Positions 22,824 to 31,092 of a stretch of DNA of 37,287 nt are shown here, in pieces (position 1 is the stretch's first letter; each line of letters starts with the position of its first letter). The DNA comes from Trueperaceae bacterium (GTDB lineage: Bacteria; Deinococcota; Deinococci; Deinococcales; Trueperaceae). Location of the stretch: assembly GCA_007695125.1 (NCBI GenBank), contig REEJ01000346.1, positions 1 through 37,287 of the forward strand, read 5' to 3'. Position numbers and translations under genes: made by a program. Under the pieces are notes generated by a model. The model saw nothing but the letters and a program-made list of their open reading frames with translations, was not told the origin of the DNA and ran no database searches.

Positions 22824-24395
22824 CTACAACCGCACGGTTCGGAGGTCGTGGATCACGTCCGAGAGACCCCGCAGCAAGTCGAGCACGGGCTCGGGCGGCA
22901 CCTGGTCGAGCGTCAACGCGAACATCGCCAGGCCGTCGTCGCCGACGCGCGAGAGCTGCAGGCCCGAGATGTTGACGCCGGCGTCACCGAGCACCGTGCC
23001 GACCTTGCCGATCGCGCCGGGGCGATCGTAGTTCGTGCAGAGCAGCATCGTCCCCTCGGGGCGGATCTCGATCGGGAAGCCGTCGACGGCGACGATGCGG
23101 GGGTGCTCGCCGAGCACGGTCCCGACGATCTCGCTGGTCGGCCCGGCGCCGCTGACGGTCACGCCCACCTGCTGCCGGTAGACACCAGTCGCGCTCGTCT
23201 CCGTGATGTCGATGCGGACGCCGCGCTCCCTGGCGATCGCGAGCGCGTTGATGTAGTTCGGCGGCTCGTCGAGGAAGCTCTCGAGGAAGCCCTTGGCGAC
23301 AGCGACCTGGATCGGGGCCGGCGGCAGGGCGAAGCTCCCCTCGCAGCGCACGTCGATCGATCGAACCGGGGCCGGAGCGAGTTGGGCAGCCATGCGGCCC
23401 AGGACCTCGCCCAGCTCGAGGTACGGGCCCAGCGCCTTGACGACATCGGGGGCGAGGGCGGGGGCGTTCACGGCGCCGCGCGACAGGTCGCCCAACAGCG
23501 CCAGCGCGGTGCGCTCCAAGATCTCCTTGCCCACCCGGGCTTGCGCCTCGACGGTGTTGGCGCCGAGGTGCGCCGTCATGACGACGTCGTCGCGCCCGAC
23601 GAGCGGGTGCCCGGGCGCCGGTGGCTCGTCCACGAAGACGTCGATGCCGGCCGCTCGCAGGTGCCCAGCCTCCAGCGCGGCGAGGAGCGCGTCCTCGGCG
23701 ACGATGCCGCCACGTGCCGCGTTGATGACGATGGCCCCGCGCGGCAACGTGGCGAGTTCGCTCACCCCGATCATGCCGCGCGTCTCGTCGGTGAGCGGCG
23801 TGTGGACGGTCACCACGTCGGAGCGCTCCAACATGGCGTCGAGACGATCGAACAGTGCCACACCCACGACGTCGGCGCGCTCGCGCGTCACGTACGGATC
23901 GAAGGCCATCGGGGTCATGCCCAGCCCCAGGGCGCGCTGTGCGACCTCGCTGCCGATGCGGCCCAAGCCGACGATGCCCAGCCGCGCTCCCGTGAGTTCG
24001 CGGCCGAGGTACGAACGGTCCCAGCCGCCGCCACGGATGATGTGATCGGAGCGTGCGACGCCGCGCGCGGCGGCGAACATGAGCGCGATCGCGAGTTCCG
24101 CCGCAGAGGTCGTGTTCGCCTCGGGAGCGTTGAGCACCACGATGCCGCGCCGGCTGGCCGCATCGAGGTCGATGTTGTCGACACCGACGCCACCGCGCCC
24201 GATCACGCGCAAGCGCTTCGCGGCGCGCAGGAGCGCCTCGTCGACCTGGGTACGAGAGCGCGTGATGAGTCCGTCGTACTCCTCGATCACGTCGAGCAGT
24301 TCTGCGCGAGAGATGCCGGGCCGGTCGACGACCTCGACGTCGGGGTAGCGGGCGTCTCCCAGGTTGATGGCGTCCGTCACGAGGATACGCGGCAC
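22824..24395 (-). CDS. serA: D-3-phosphoglycerate dehydrogenase
   Basis: Oxidises 3-phosphoglycerate with NAD, the first step of serine synthesis. From the GTG at 24395 it is 523 aa, the long SerA type. The NAD loop LGIVGLGRIGSE lies at about residues 139-150. The catalytic Arg (NAARGGIV), Glu (FVDEPPAPGHPL) and His (TAHLGANT) follow. Then come the allosteric substrate-binding region and a C-terminal ACT domain (NYDRPGAIGKVGTVLGDAGV), implying feedback by serine. Two ATGs at 24407 and 24404 would add four residues, but they overlap a TATGAT box; the GTG 7 bases after that box gives the usual MPRILVTD start. The lipoprotein gene ends 36 bases beyond 24407. Confidence 0.95.
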   Translation of the reverse strand: MPRILVTDAINLGDARYPDVEVVDRPGISRAELLDVIEEYDGLITRSRTQVDEALLRAAKRLRVIGRGGVGVDNIDLDAASRRGIVVLNAPEANTTSAAELAIALMFAAARGVARSDHIIRGGGWDRSYLGRELTGARLGIVGLGRIGSEVAQRALGLGMTPMAFDPYVTRERADVVGVALFDRLDAMLERSDVVTVHTPLTDETRGMIGVSELATLPRGAIVINAARGGIVAEDALLAALEAGHLRAAGIDVFVDEPPAPGHPLVGRDDVVMTAHLGANTVEAQARVGKEILERTALALLGDLSRGAVNAPALAPDVVKALGPYLELGEVLGRMAAQLAPAPVRSIDVRCEGSFALPPAPIQVAVAKGFLESFLDEPPNYINALAIARERGVRIDITETSATGVYRQQVGVTVSGAGPTSEIVGTVLGEHPRIVAVDGFPIEIRPEGTMLLCTNYDRPGAIGKVGTVLGDAGVNISGLQLSRVGDDGLAMFALTLDQVPPEPVLDLLRGLSDVIHDLRTVRL

Positions 24396-24402
24396 GGCGC
24401 GC

Positions 24403-24408
24403 ATCATA
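24403..24408 (-). promoter_or_regulatory. -10 box of probable leaderless serA promoter
   Basis: On the minus strand TATGAT, close to consensus, lies 7 bases before the GTG at 24395. It overlaps two ATG codons, which would then not be transcribed. This supports a leaderless GTG start for serA. Confidence 0.6.
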
Positions 24409-24443
24409 TCCCCAACGCGCCGCGGCTCAGGCCGACGCGGCGC

Positions 24444-25478
24444 TCACGGCGCGTCGCCGTCGTGGTCGCCGCTGTCGTCGCCAGCGTCGGTCCCAGCGAC
24501 GCGTCCTGGCAGCGTGACCACCAAGTCACGCTCCAGGTCGACCGGGAAGCTGTCGACACCGAGCACGTCGTAGACGAAGCTGCCCTTCACCCGCACCGCA
24601 CCGCGCTGACCGCCGAGCACGGCGGCGAGCGCCGCCTCCGCATCGCTCGACAGCCTGGCTCGGTCGATCAGGAACGTGATCTCGGTACGGATCGTCTCAC
24701 CGGCGGGCATCGGCACGGGACCGAGGTCGAGCGTGGCGAGCACGAAGCCATCGAGCTCCAGCACCACGTCGCGCGCCGAGAGGAAGTAGCCCACGTCGCC
24801 GGGGTTCGCCGCGACCAGCGTGATGACCGCCACGGGAGCGTCGCTGCGCACCAACGCGATGCGGCTGCTCACGCCGTCGAGCCGCAACCTGGGCGAGCGG
24901 ACCGCCTCGCGCGCCAGCGCCGTCCCGCTCATCAACGCGCGCCTGCCGGTCGTGAACACGTAGCTCTGGGAGGCGAACACGAGCCTCCCCTCGACGTCGA
25001 ACGGCAGCGGCGTGCCGGCGTACGCCCCGACCACCGCGCTCCAGAGCGCGCGACGCTCCGTGAGGTCCGCGGCGATCGCCCAGTCCAACGCGCCGCTCGC
25101 GCCCGCGTTCAGTTCCAGTGCCGGCTCCAACCGACCGGTCGCGACCGCCTCCCCGGCGATCGACAGCGTGTACTCGACGCTCTGCAGCACGATCGGGAAC
25201 GCGTTCGGGTTGCGCACGCTCGACCCCACCGCCAGGGCGAAGCCACCGCCTGCGCCCGGCGGATCGAAGCGCTCGATGTGCGTCGCGTCGACCTCGACCT
25301 CGAAGCGGGGCGCGAAGACGTCGCCGATCGGCGTCGCAGAGGTGATCTCACCCTCACGCTCGACGCTCGCGGGCGCGGGCGCGGGCGCGCACGCCACGAG
25401 CCAGGCCGCGGCGAGCGCCACCAGGCCCGCCTGCCACGCGCTGCGTAGTGCGACTCGGGCGGAGCGTCCTCGTCTCAT
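24444..25478 (-). CDS. Lipoprotein with two LEA2/WHy-like domains
   Basis: A 344-aa lipoprotein: basic N-terminus, hydrophobic stretch and lipobox LVAC with Cys30, then a Pro/Ala spacer. Two similar beta-sandwich regions follow, at about residues 55-190 and 195-320. Each has an Asn-Pro turn (VRNPNAFPIVLQS and AANPGDVGYFLSA), a G-x-x-x-A-T/x-L/x-x-L segment, and a strand ending near the domain end (VEGRLVF; VKGSFVYDV), as in LEA2/WHy domains. WHy proteins are tied to desiccation and stress protection in plants and in Deinococcus (DrwH). The tail is Asp/Gly-rich (DAGDDSGDHDGD). A leaderless start is likely. Family assignment is moderate, the lipoprotein call firm. Confidence 0.8.
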   Translation of the reverse strand: MRRGRSARVALRSAWQAGLVALAAAWLVACAPAPAPASVEREGEITSATPIGDVFAPRFEVEVDATHIERFDPPGAGGGFALAVGSSVRNPNAFPIVLQSVEYTLSIAGEAVATGRLEPALELNAGASGALDWAIAADLTERRALWSAVVGAYAGTPLPFDVEGRLVFASQSYVFTTGRRALMSGTALAREAVRSPRLRLDGVSSRIALVRSDAPVAVITLVAANPGDVGYFLSARDVVLELDGFVLATLDLGPVPMPAGETIRTEITFLIDRARLSSDAEAALAAVLGGQRGAVRVKGSFVYDVLGVDSFPVDLERDLVVTLPGRVAGTDAGDDSGDHDGDAP

Positions 25479-25484
25479 CGCCCC

Positions 25485-25490
25485 AATCTA
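25485..25490 (-). promoter_or_regulatory. -10 box of leaderless lipoprotein promoter
   Basis: On the minus strand TAGATT lies 6 bases before the ATG at 25478. The spacer is GGGGCG; it is G-rich but touches the ATG, too close to act as a normal ribosome site. It lies within the 26-base gap after the small membrane protein gene. Confidence 0.62.
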
Positions 25491-25504
25491 CCAAGCCGCG
25501 GCCG

Positions 25505-26017
25505 TCAGCGCTTCCCGAGCACGCGCATCAGGGCCACCCACCAGCGCGGCGCCCGCGGCAAGCCGGGGAAGTGGTCGCGGGTCGGCAGCACGATGACGAG
25601 CGCCGCCGCCAACATGGCGCTGACACCGCCGAGTGCGGCCGTGCCGACCGGGTCGATCGAGGCGCCGAGGGCGATCACGGCGCGCTCCAGCAGGCCCGTC
25701 AAGAGCCCTTGGGCGAGCGCATGGCCGGGCACCATGAGCGCGGCGCCGAACGGGCGGCTGGGAGCCAGCCGAAGGGTGTACCACCAGGCGAAGACGATGC
25801 CTACCAGCGCCACGCCGAGGTACGCGCCGACCCAGCCCGGTACGACCCCCTCGGCCAAGGCCGCCTGCGTGTAGTAGCCGGCGTGGAGCGTGGCCGGGAG
25901 GAAGCACAGCGCGATGAGCCAACGCAGCTGCGAGCGCGGCCAACGCCCCCGCACGATGAACCCGAGCATCAACCCCAGCACGATCAGGCCGATCAGCAGA
26001 CGTCCGAGCGTCCTCAT
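25505..26017 (-). CDS. Small integral membrane protein, unknown function
   Basis: A 170-aa protein with about five hydrophobic segments (LLIGLIVLGLMLGFIV; WLIALCFLPATLHAGYY; AYLGVALVGIVFAWWYTL; a weaker one near 90-115; and GTAALGGVSAMLAAALVIVL). I do not recognise a family, and there is no conserved charged cluster to suggest transport or catalysis. The ATG is preceded by GGGAGGG at a good distance. It follows recG after 22 bases on the same strand and is probably cotranscribed with it. Confidence 0.8.
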   Translation of the reverse strand: MRTLGRLLIGLIVLGLMLGFIVRGRWPRSQLRWLIALCFLPATLHAGYYTQAALAEGVVPGWVGAYLGVALVGIVFAWWYTLRLAPSRPFGAALMVPGHALAQGLLTGLLERAVIALGASIDPVGTAALGGVSAMLAAALVIVLPTRDHFPGLPRAPRWWVALMRVLGKR

Positions 26018-26039
26018 GGCGTACCCTCCCGCCGCGGCG

Positions 26040-28400
26040 TCACAGCGTCTCCCTGAAGCCCGCCGCCCGCTGTTGTCGGCGCAGGGCGTCGCGCAGGCGG
26101 AGCGCCCACGGCGCCTCGAGCCGCGGATCGGCTGCGAGCATCCGCTGCGCGACCTCGCGCGCGCGTTCGATCAGCTCGAGGTCGCGCGCCAGGTCTCCGA
26201 AGCGCAGGTCGGGGAGCCCGCTCTGGCGCGTGCCGCGCAGCTCGCCAGGTCCGCGCAACTCGAGATCGTGCTCGGCGATGACGAAGCCATCGGTGTGCTG
26301 CGCCACCACCTTCAGGCGCTTCATCGTCTCACGTCCCGCGTCGCCGGCGATCAAGACGCAGCGGCTCTGTGCCGCTCCACGGCCGACCCGGCCGCGCAAC
26401 TGGTGCAGCTGCGCGAGGCCGAAGCGCTCGGCGTTCTCGATGACCATCACGGTGGCGTTGGGCACGTCGACGCCGACCTCGATCACGGTGGTCGACACGA
26501 GGACGTCGTGCTCACCGCGCCGGAAGGCCTCCATGACGGCGTCCTTCTCGGCGCTGGGCATGCGGCCGTGCAGCAGCGCCAGGCGCACCTCGTCCGGCCA
26601 CAGCGCCCGCAGATCGTCGGCCAGGCGCGTGGCCGACGTGACCTCGTCGAGGGCCTCGCTCTCCTCGATGAGCGGCGCGACCACGAAGGCCTGCTGCCCG
26701 CTGCGGATGTCGTCCAACAGCTCGCGGTACACGGCCTGGCGCTCGCTGGCGCGCCGCAACACGGTCGTCACCGGCTTGCGTCCGGGCGGCAACGCATCGA
26801 TGACGCTGAGGTCGAGGTCGCCGTAGAGCGTCAGCGCCAGCGAGCGCGGGATCGGGGTGGCGCTCATCACCAGCACGTCGGGGCGGCGCTCGAGCAGCTT
26901 GCGGCGCTGGTCGACGCCGAAGCGGTGCTCCTCGTCGATCACCACGAAGCCGAGGTCGCGGAAGGCGACGCCCTCCTGGATGAGGGCGTGCGTCCCCACC
27001 ACCAGCTCGGTCCCCCCTGCTGCCACGCGGGCGAGGACGGCGTCTCGCTCGCGGCCGCCGACGGTGCCCGTCAGCAGGTCGACGCGCAGGCCGAGCGGCC
27101 ACAGCAGCTGCGTCAGGTTGAGGTAGTGCTGGCGTGCCAGGATCTCGGTCGGCGCCATGACGGCCGCCTGCACGCCGGCACGCGTCGCGACCCACACGGC
27201 AGCGGCGGCCACGGCGGTCTTGCCCGAGCCGACGTCGCCCTGCAGCAGGCGGGCCATCTGACGCGGCGCGGCCATGTCGCCCAGGATCTCGGCCAGCGCG
27301 CGCTCTTGGGCGTCGGTCAGGGCGAACGGCAACGCGTCGCGGAACGTCGCGAGGTCGGCCGCGGAGGCGGCGAGCCGCCGACCGGTCAGCGTCGGGTCGC
27401 GCTGCAGCAGCACGCGCAGCTCGAGCAGGAGGAACTCCTCGAAGGTGAGCCGTTCCCGGGCGGCGCGCAGGGCGTCCTCGTCCGGCGGCTGATGCAGGTC
27501 GCGCCAGGCGCGATCGGCGCTCACCAGGCCGAGGTCGCGCAGCAAGCGCGCGGGCAACGGATCGGGCAACGTGGGCAGCGCGCGCAGCAGCGTGTCGACG
27601 GCGCCTCGGAGGTAGGCCTGGCTCGTGCCCTGCGTCGCCGGGTAGACCGCCACGATGCGCCCCGTCGAGAGGGTCGGGCCCGCCTCGTCGACCTCGTAGC
27701 TGGTCACGTTGATCTCGAGCTGACGTCCACGGCGCTTGACGCGACCCGTCACCACCAGGCGCTGCCTCGGGAAGAGCTGGCGCTCGAGCCAGGGTTGGTT
27801 GAACCACACGGCGGTGAGCCGCTCTCCGTCGGCGTCCTCCAACACGCCGCGCAGGACGTGCAGGCCACGACGCGTGGGGAGCGCCTTGCGACCGAGCAGC
27901 GTGCCGGACACCGTCGCCTGCTCGAGTTCGGCGGCGGCGGCGAAGCTCGGCAACGTGCGCCGGTCCTCCCAGCGCCGCGGCACGTACTCGAGCAGGTCGC
28001 GGTAGCACGCGAGCCCGAGTTCGGCCAGCTTGCGTGGCGCGTGCTTGCCGAGCGCGACCTCGCGGCCCTCGATCGCGGCATCGAGCACGGCGTCGACGTC
28101 GGGGGCGCCAGGAGCCTCGGCGCGCTGCTGCGGACGCCCCGGTGCGCGGGCCGCCCGATCCTCGCCTGCAGGGGAGGTCTCGCTCAGCAGCGTGAGGGCC
28201 GCCTCGACCGCGGGGCGGCGCTCGGCGGGCGTCTTGCTCGCGTAGCCCGTGAGCAGCTCGGCGACGTCGCCGAGCGGGCGCCCGAGCGTCGCCAACATGC
28301 GCTCCAGGCCACCCACGACGACGCCGTCCTGGCAGCCGGTGGCGAGTTCGCGCTCCAGCGGTCGCCGGAGGCGATCGCGGAGCTCGGGGATGCTGGGCAC
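26040..28400 (-). CDS. recG: ATP-dependent DNA helicase RecG
   Basis: Branch-migrates Holliday junctions and remodels stalled forks. It is 786 aa from the GTG at 28400. The long N-terminal extension is followed by the OB-fold wedge domain (about 150-245). The helicase core has Walker A GDVGSGKT (388-395), Walker B DEEH (489-492; DEQH in E. coli), MSATPIPRSLALTLYGDLD, and motif VI QLRGRVGRG. The frame stays open for about 930 bases upstream of 28400, but that part is antisense to the MFS gene and not RecG-like. The GTG sits 6 bases after a TACACT box, so a leaderless start fits. The length agrees with my recollection of Deinococcus RecG. Confidence 0.96.
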   Translation of the reverse strand: MPSIPELRDRLRRPLERELATGCQDGVVVGGLERMLATLGRPLGDVAELLTGYASKTPAERRPAVEAALTLLSETSPAGEDRAARAPGRPQQRAEAPGAPDVDAVLDAAIEGREVALGKHAPRKLAELGLACYRDLLEYVPRRWEDRRTLPSFAAAAELEQATVSGTLLGRKALPTRRGLHVLRGVLEDADGERLTAVWFNQPWLERQLFPRQRLVVTGRVKRRGRQLEINVTSYEVDEAGPTLSTGRIVAVYPATQGTSQAYLRGAVDTLLRALPTLPDPLPARLLRDLGLVSADRAWRDLHQPPDEDALRAARERLTFEEFLLLELRVLLQRDPTLTGRRLAASAADLATFRDALPFALTDAQERALAEILGDMAAPRQMARLLQGDVGSGKTAVAAAAVWVATRAGVQAAVMAPTEILARQHYLNLTQLLWPLGLRVDLLTGTVGGRERDAVLARVAAGGTELVVGTHALIQEGVAFRDLGFVVIDEEHRFGVDQRRKLLERRPDVLVMSATPIPRSLALTLYGDLDLSVIDALPPGRKPVTTVLRRASERQAVYRELLDDIRSGQQAFVVAPLIEESEALDEVTSATRLADDLRALWPDEVRLALLHGRMPSAEKDAVMEAFRRGEHDVLVSTTVIEVGVDVPNATVMVIENAERFGLAQLHQLRGRVGRGAAQSRCVLIAGDAGRETMKRLKVVAQHTDGFVIAEHDLELRGPGELRGTRQSGLPDLRFGDLARDLELIERAREVAQRMLAADPRLEAPWALRLRDALRRQQRAAGFRETL

Positions 28401-28406
28401 GGCTCC

Positions 28407-28412
28407 AGTGTA
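28407..28412 (-). promoter_or_regulatory. -10 box of leaderless recG promoter
   Basis: On the minus strand TACACT is 6 bases from the GTG at 28400 (spacer GGAGCC). It lies in a 61-base divergent gap shared with the MFS gene; I see no clear -10 for the MFS gene there (the nearest candidate, TGTGAT, fits poorly). Confidence 0.65.
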
Positions 28413-28461
28413 GCCGCGCTCACGCGTGCCCGAGGCCCCGGCCGTGGTGTGATGCGCCGCG

Positions 28462-29901
28462 ATGACGCGCGCCAGCTTCGACCTCCCGCCACACAGGCGC
28501 CGGCAGGTGCTGGCGGCCTCGGCGCTGGGTGGCTTCGCGGCGACGGTGATGGCCACGGGCGTGAACGTGGTGCTGCCGAGCATGGTGGACGTGTTCGAAG
28601 CGCCGTTCGCGACCGTGCAGTGGGTGGTGCTGTCGTACCTGCTCGCCGCGATCGCGCTGCTGCCGGTGATCGGCCGTTTGGGCGACGTGCTCGGCAAGCG
28701 TCGCGTGTTCCTGACGGGTTTCGTGGTGTTCGGCGTCGGCTCCGCGGCGTGCGCGCTGGCGCCGTCGATCGAGGTGTTGATCGCGGTGCGCACCGTGCAA
28801 GGCGTCGGCAGCGCCGTGCTGACGGCGCTGGGCTTGGCCCTGGTGACCGACGTCTTCCCGACGTCGGAGCGCGGCCGCGCCGTAGGCGTGAACGGCGCGA
28901 TGATCTCCGCCGGCGTCGTGCTCGGCCCCAGCCTGGGCGGGCTCATCGCCGACCTGGCGTCGTGGCGCTGGGTGTTCGGCGCCGGTGTGGTGGTCGTCGC
29001 GGTCGGCTGGTACCTGGCGTGGCGCGTCGTGCCGGGCGGCCTGGCGGCCGGCAGCCGCACCTTCGACGTGCCCGGCGCGGTAACGATCGTCGGCGCGTTG
29101 CTGGCGCTCTCGCTGGCGTTGACCACCGGCCAGACGAGCGGTTTCGCGGCGCCCGGCGTGCTGGCGCTGTTCGCGGGCTCACTGCTCCTGGCGGTCGCGT
29201 TCGTCGTGATCGAGCGCCGCGTCGCCGAGCCGGTGGTCGATCTCGACCTGTTCCGCTCCCCCGCGCTGTCGATCGGCCTCGTGACGGGGCTCGGCACGTT
29301 CGTGTCGATCTCGGGCGTGATCCTGCTCATGCCCTTCTACCTGGAGGGCGTGCTCGGCTACGCGCCGCGGCAGGTGGGGCTGCTGATGGCCGTGGTGCCG
29401 ACGGTCCTGGTGATCGTGGCGCCGATCGCGGGGTGGGCGGCAGATCGCTTCGGCGAGCGGCCGGTCACGGTCGTCGGGCTCTCGAGCGTGCTGCTCGGCT
29501 ACCTGCTCGTCGGTGGCCTGGGTGAGGACACGACCGTCACCCGCTACCTGCTCAGCTTCCTGCCGGTCGGCCTCGGCATGGGGACGTTCCAGACGCCCAA
29601 CAACAGCGCGATCATGGGGGCGGTGCGGCGCGGGCGTTCCGGCACCGCCGGCGGCCTGCTGGCGCTGACGCGCAACCTGGGCCAAGTGCTCGGTGTGGCC
29701 GTGCTGGCGAGCGTCTGGTCGGCGCGGACGGTGACCCGCGCCGGGGAGAGCCTCGGCAGCGACGCCACGCTCATGCCCAGCGCCGCCCAGGTCGGTGGGC
29801 TGCACGACGTGCTGCTGATCGTGCAGCTCATCATCGCCGCGTCGCTGGCGCTGGCGATCTGGGACTGGTGGCGCACGCCTCGCGCAGGAACGGAGGACTG
29901 A
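28462..29901 (+). CDS. MFS drug exporter, DHA2-like (14 membrane segments)
   Basis: A 479-aa major facilitator protein, probably a proton-coupled efflux pump. Features: AASALGGFAATVMATGVNVVLPS (first helix with the family VN-x-x-LP), the loop 2-3 motif GRLGDVLGKRRVF, motif C-like GVVLGPSLGGLIAD, and about 14 hydrophobic segments, which fits the EmrB/QacA group. The substrate cannot be read from the sequence. The stop overlaps the alr start (TGATG), so the pair is translationally coupled. It diverges from recG. Confidence 0.9.
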   Translation: MTRASFDLPPHRRRQVLAASALGGFAATVMATGVNVVLPSMVDVFEAPFATVQWVVLSYLLAAIALLPVIGRLGDVLGKRRVFLTGFVVFGVGSAACALAPSIEVLIAVRTVQGVGSAVLTALGLALVTDVFPTSERGRAVGVNGAMISAGVVLGPSLGGLIADLASWRWVFGAGVVVVAVGWYLAWRVVPGGLAAGSRTFDVPGAVTIVGALLALSLALTTGQTSGFAAPGVLALFAGSLLLAVAFVVIERRVAEPVVDLDLFRSPALSIGLVTGLGTFVSISGVILLMPFYLEGVLGYAPRQVGLLMAVVPTVLVIVAPIAGWAADRFGERPVTVVGLSSVLLGYLLVGGLGEDTTVTRYLLSFLPVGLGMGTFQTPNNSAIMGAVRRGRSGTAGGLLALTRNLGQVLGVAVLASVWSARTVTRAGESLGSDATLMPSAAQVGGLHDVLLIVQLIIAASLALAIWDWWRTPRAGTED

Positions 29902-31091
29902 TGGACGGAGCGTTGCTGGACGGAGGGTCGGTGGACAGCGGGGTGATGGACGGACCGACGGTGACGATCGACCTGGCGGCGCTGCGGCACAACCTGGCCG
30001 TCCTGCGCTCGCGGCTGCGCCCAGGCGTCCGCCTGCTGGCGGCGGTGAAGGCCGACGCCTACGGCCACGGAGCCGCGATCACGGCGCCGGCGCTGGAGCG
30101 TGCTGGCGCCGACGCCTTCGGCGTGGCCACGCGCGCCGAGGCGTTCGCGCTGCGCGCCGCGGGTGTGACCGCGCCGATCCTGCTGTTCGGTCCGATCGAC
30201 CGCGACATCGCCGCCCTCGTCGAGGCCGACGTGGCGCTCACGGTCCCGGACGCGCGCGCGCTCGCCGCGATCGAGGCGGCTGCACCCGCCAGCGCGGCCC
30301 GCGTGCACCTCAAGGTCGACACCGGCATGGGGCGGCTCGGTGTGGCGGCGGAGGGCGCCGTGCCGCTCGCACGCGCGGTCGAACGCTCGAAACACGCCAC
30401 GCTCGCGGCGCTCTGGACGCACCTGGCCTGCGCCGACGAGGCCGACGCCGACGACCCCGACGGCTTGACGGCCCGGCAGCTGGCGCGCTTCGAGGCCGCG
30501 CTGGCGAACGTGCGGGCCGAGGGGATCGACGTGCGCTGCGCGCACGCGGCCAACTCCGCCGCGACGCTGCGGCTGCCGGGCGCGCACTTCGACCTGGTGC
30601 GGCCGGGGTTGGCGGTGTACGGCCACCACGCCACGCCCGGCGCCGCGGCGCTCGTGCCGAGCGACGTGCCGGCGCTGCGACCGGCGGCCACGCTGCGGGC
30701 GCCGATCACGTTCGTGAAGCGCGTCGCGCGCGGCGACACCGTCAGCTACGGCGCGACCTGGCGGGCGCCGCACGACACCGTCGTGGCCACCGTGCGGCTC
30801 GGCTACGCCGACGGCTACCCGCGCGCTGCCGGAAACCGGGGCGAAGCCGTCGTGCACGGCGTGCGCGTGCCCGTAGTGGGCCGCGTCTGCATGGACCAGC
30901 TGATGCTCGACGTCGGCGCGCTGGAGGGCTCGGCGCGCCCGGGCGACGCCGCGACGCTGCTCGGGCCCGACGGTCCGTCGGCCGCGGCTTTGGCGGATGC
31001 GGTCGGAACGGTGTCCTACGAGCTGCTCACGCACCTGAACGCGCCCCGGTTGGAACGGTGGTACGTGGACGACGCGGGCGCGGCGGGCTGA
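29901..31091 (+). CDS. alr: Alanine racemase
   Basis: PLP enzyme making D-alanine for peptidoglycan. From the ATG at 29901 it is 396 aa. The PLP lysine is Lys50 in AAVKADAYGHG, the second catalytic base is Tyr283 in VSYGATW, and HLKVDTGMGRLG and VCMDQLMLDVG are family signatures. The start has GGAGGA 4 bases upstream and overlaps the MFS stop. Residues 1-17 (MDGALLDGGSVDSGVMD) are not conserved and repeat MDG; a second in-frame ATG at 29946 would give the usual N-terminus without them. It ends one base from the convergent CBS-domain gene. Confidence 0.95.
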   Translation: MDGALLDGGSVDSGVMDGPTVTIDLAALRHNLAVLRSRLRPGVRLLAAVKADAYGHGAAITAPALERAGADAFGVATRAEAFALRAAGVTAPILLFGPIDRDIAALVEADVALTVPDARALAAIEAAAPASAARVHLKVDTGMGRLGVAAEGAVPLARAVERSKHATLAALWTHLACADEADADDPDGLTARQLARFEAALANVRAEGIDVRCAHAANSAATLRLPGAHFDLVRPGLAVYGHHATPGAAALVPSDVPALRPAATLRAPITFVKRVARGDTVSYGATWRAPHDTVVATVRLGYADGYPRAAGNRGEAVVHGVRVPVVGRVCMDQLMLDVGALEGSARPGDAATLLGPDGPSAAALADAVGTVSYELLTHLNAPRLERWYVDDAGAAG

Positions 31092-31092
31092 C

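Noticed and set aside
22848-25448. An 866-codon open frame on the plus strand opposite serA and the lipoprotein
   Set aside because: It crosses two real minus-strand genes and their promoters, and its translation is random-looking.
28401-29330. Upstream in-frame extension of recG by about 310 codons
   Set aside because: The extension is antisense to the MFS gene and of Thr/Ser/Pro-rich shadow composition; a -10 box and the GTG at 28400 explain the real start.
25890-29525. A 1211-codon open frame on the plus strand opposite recG and in another frame of the MFS gene
   Set aside because: It spans several clearly identified genes and shows no recognisable motif.
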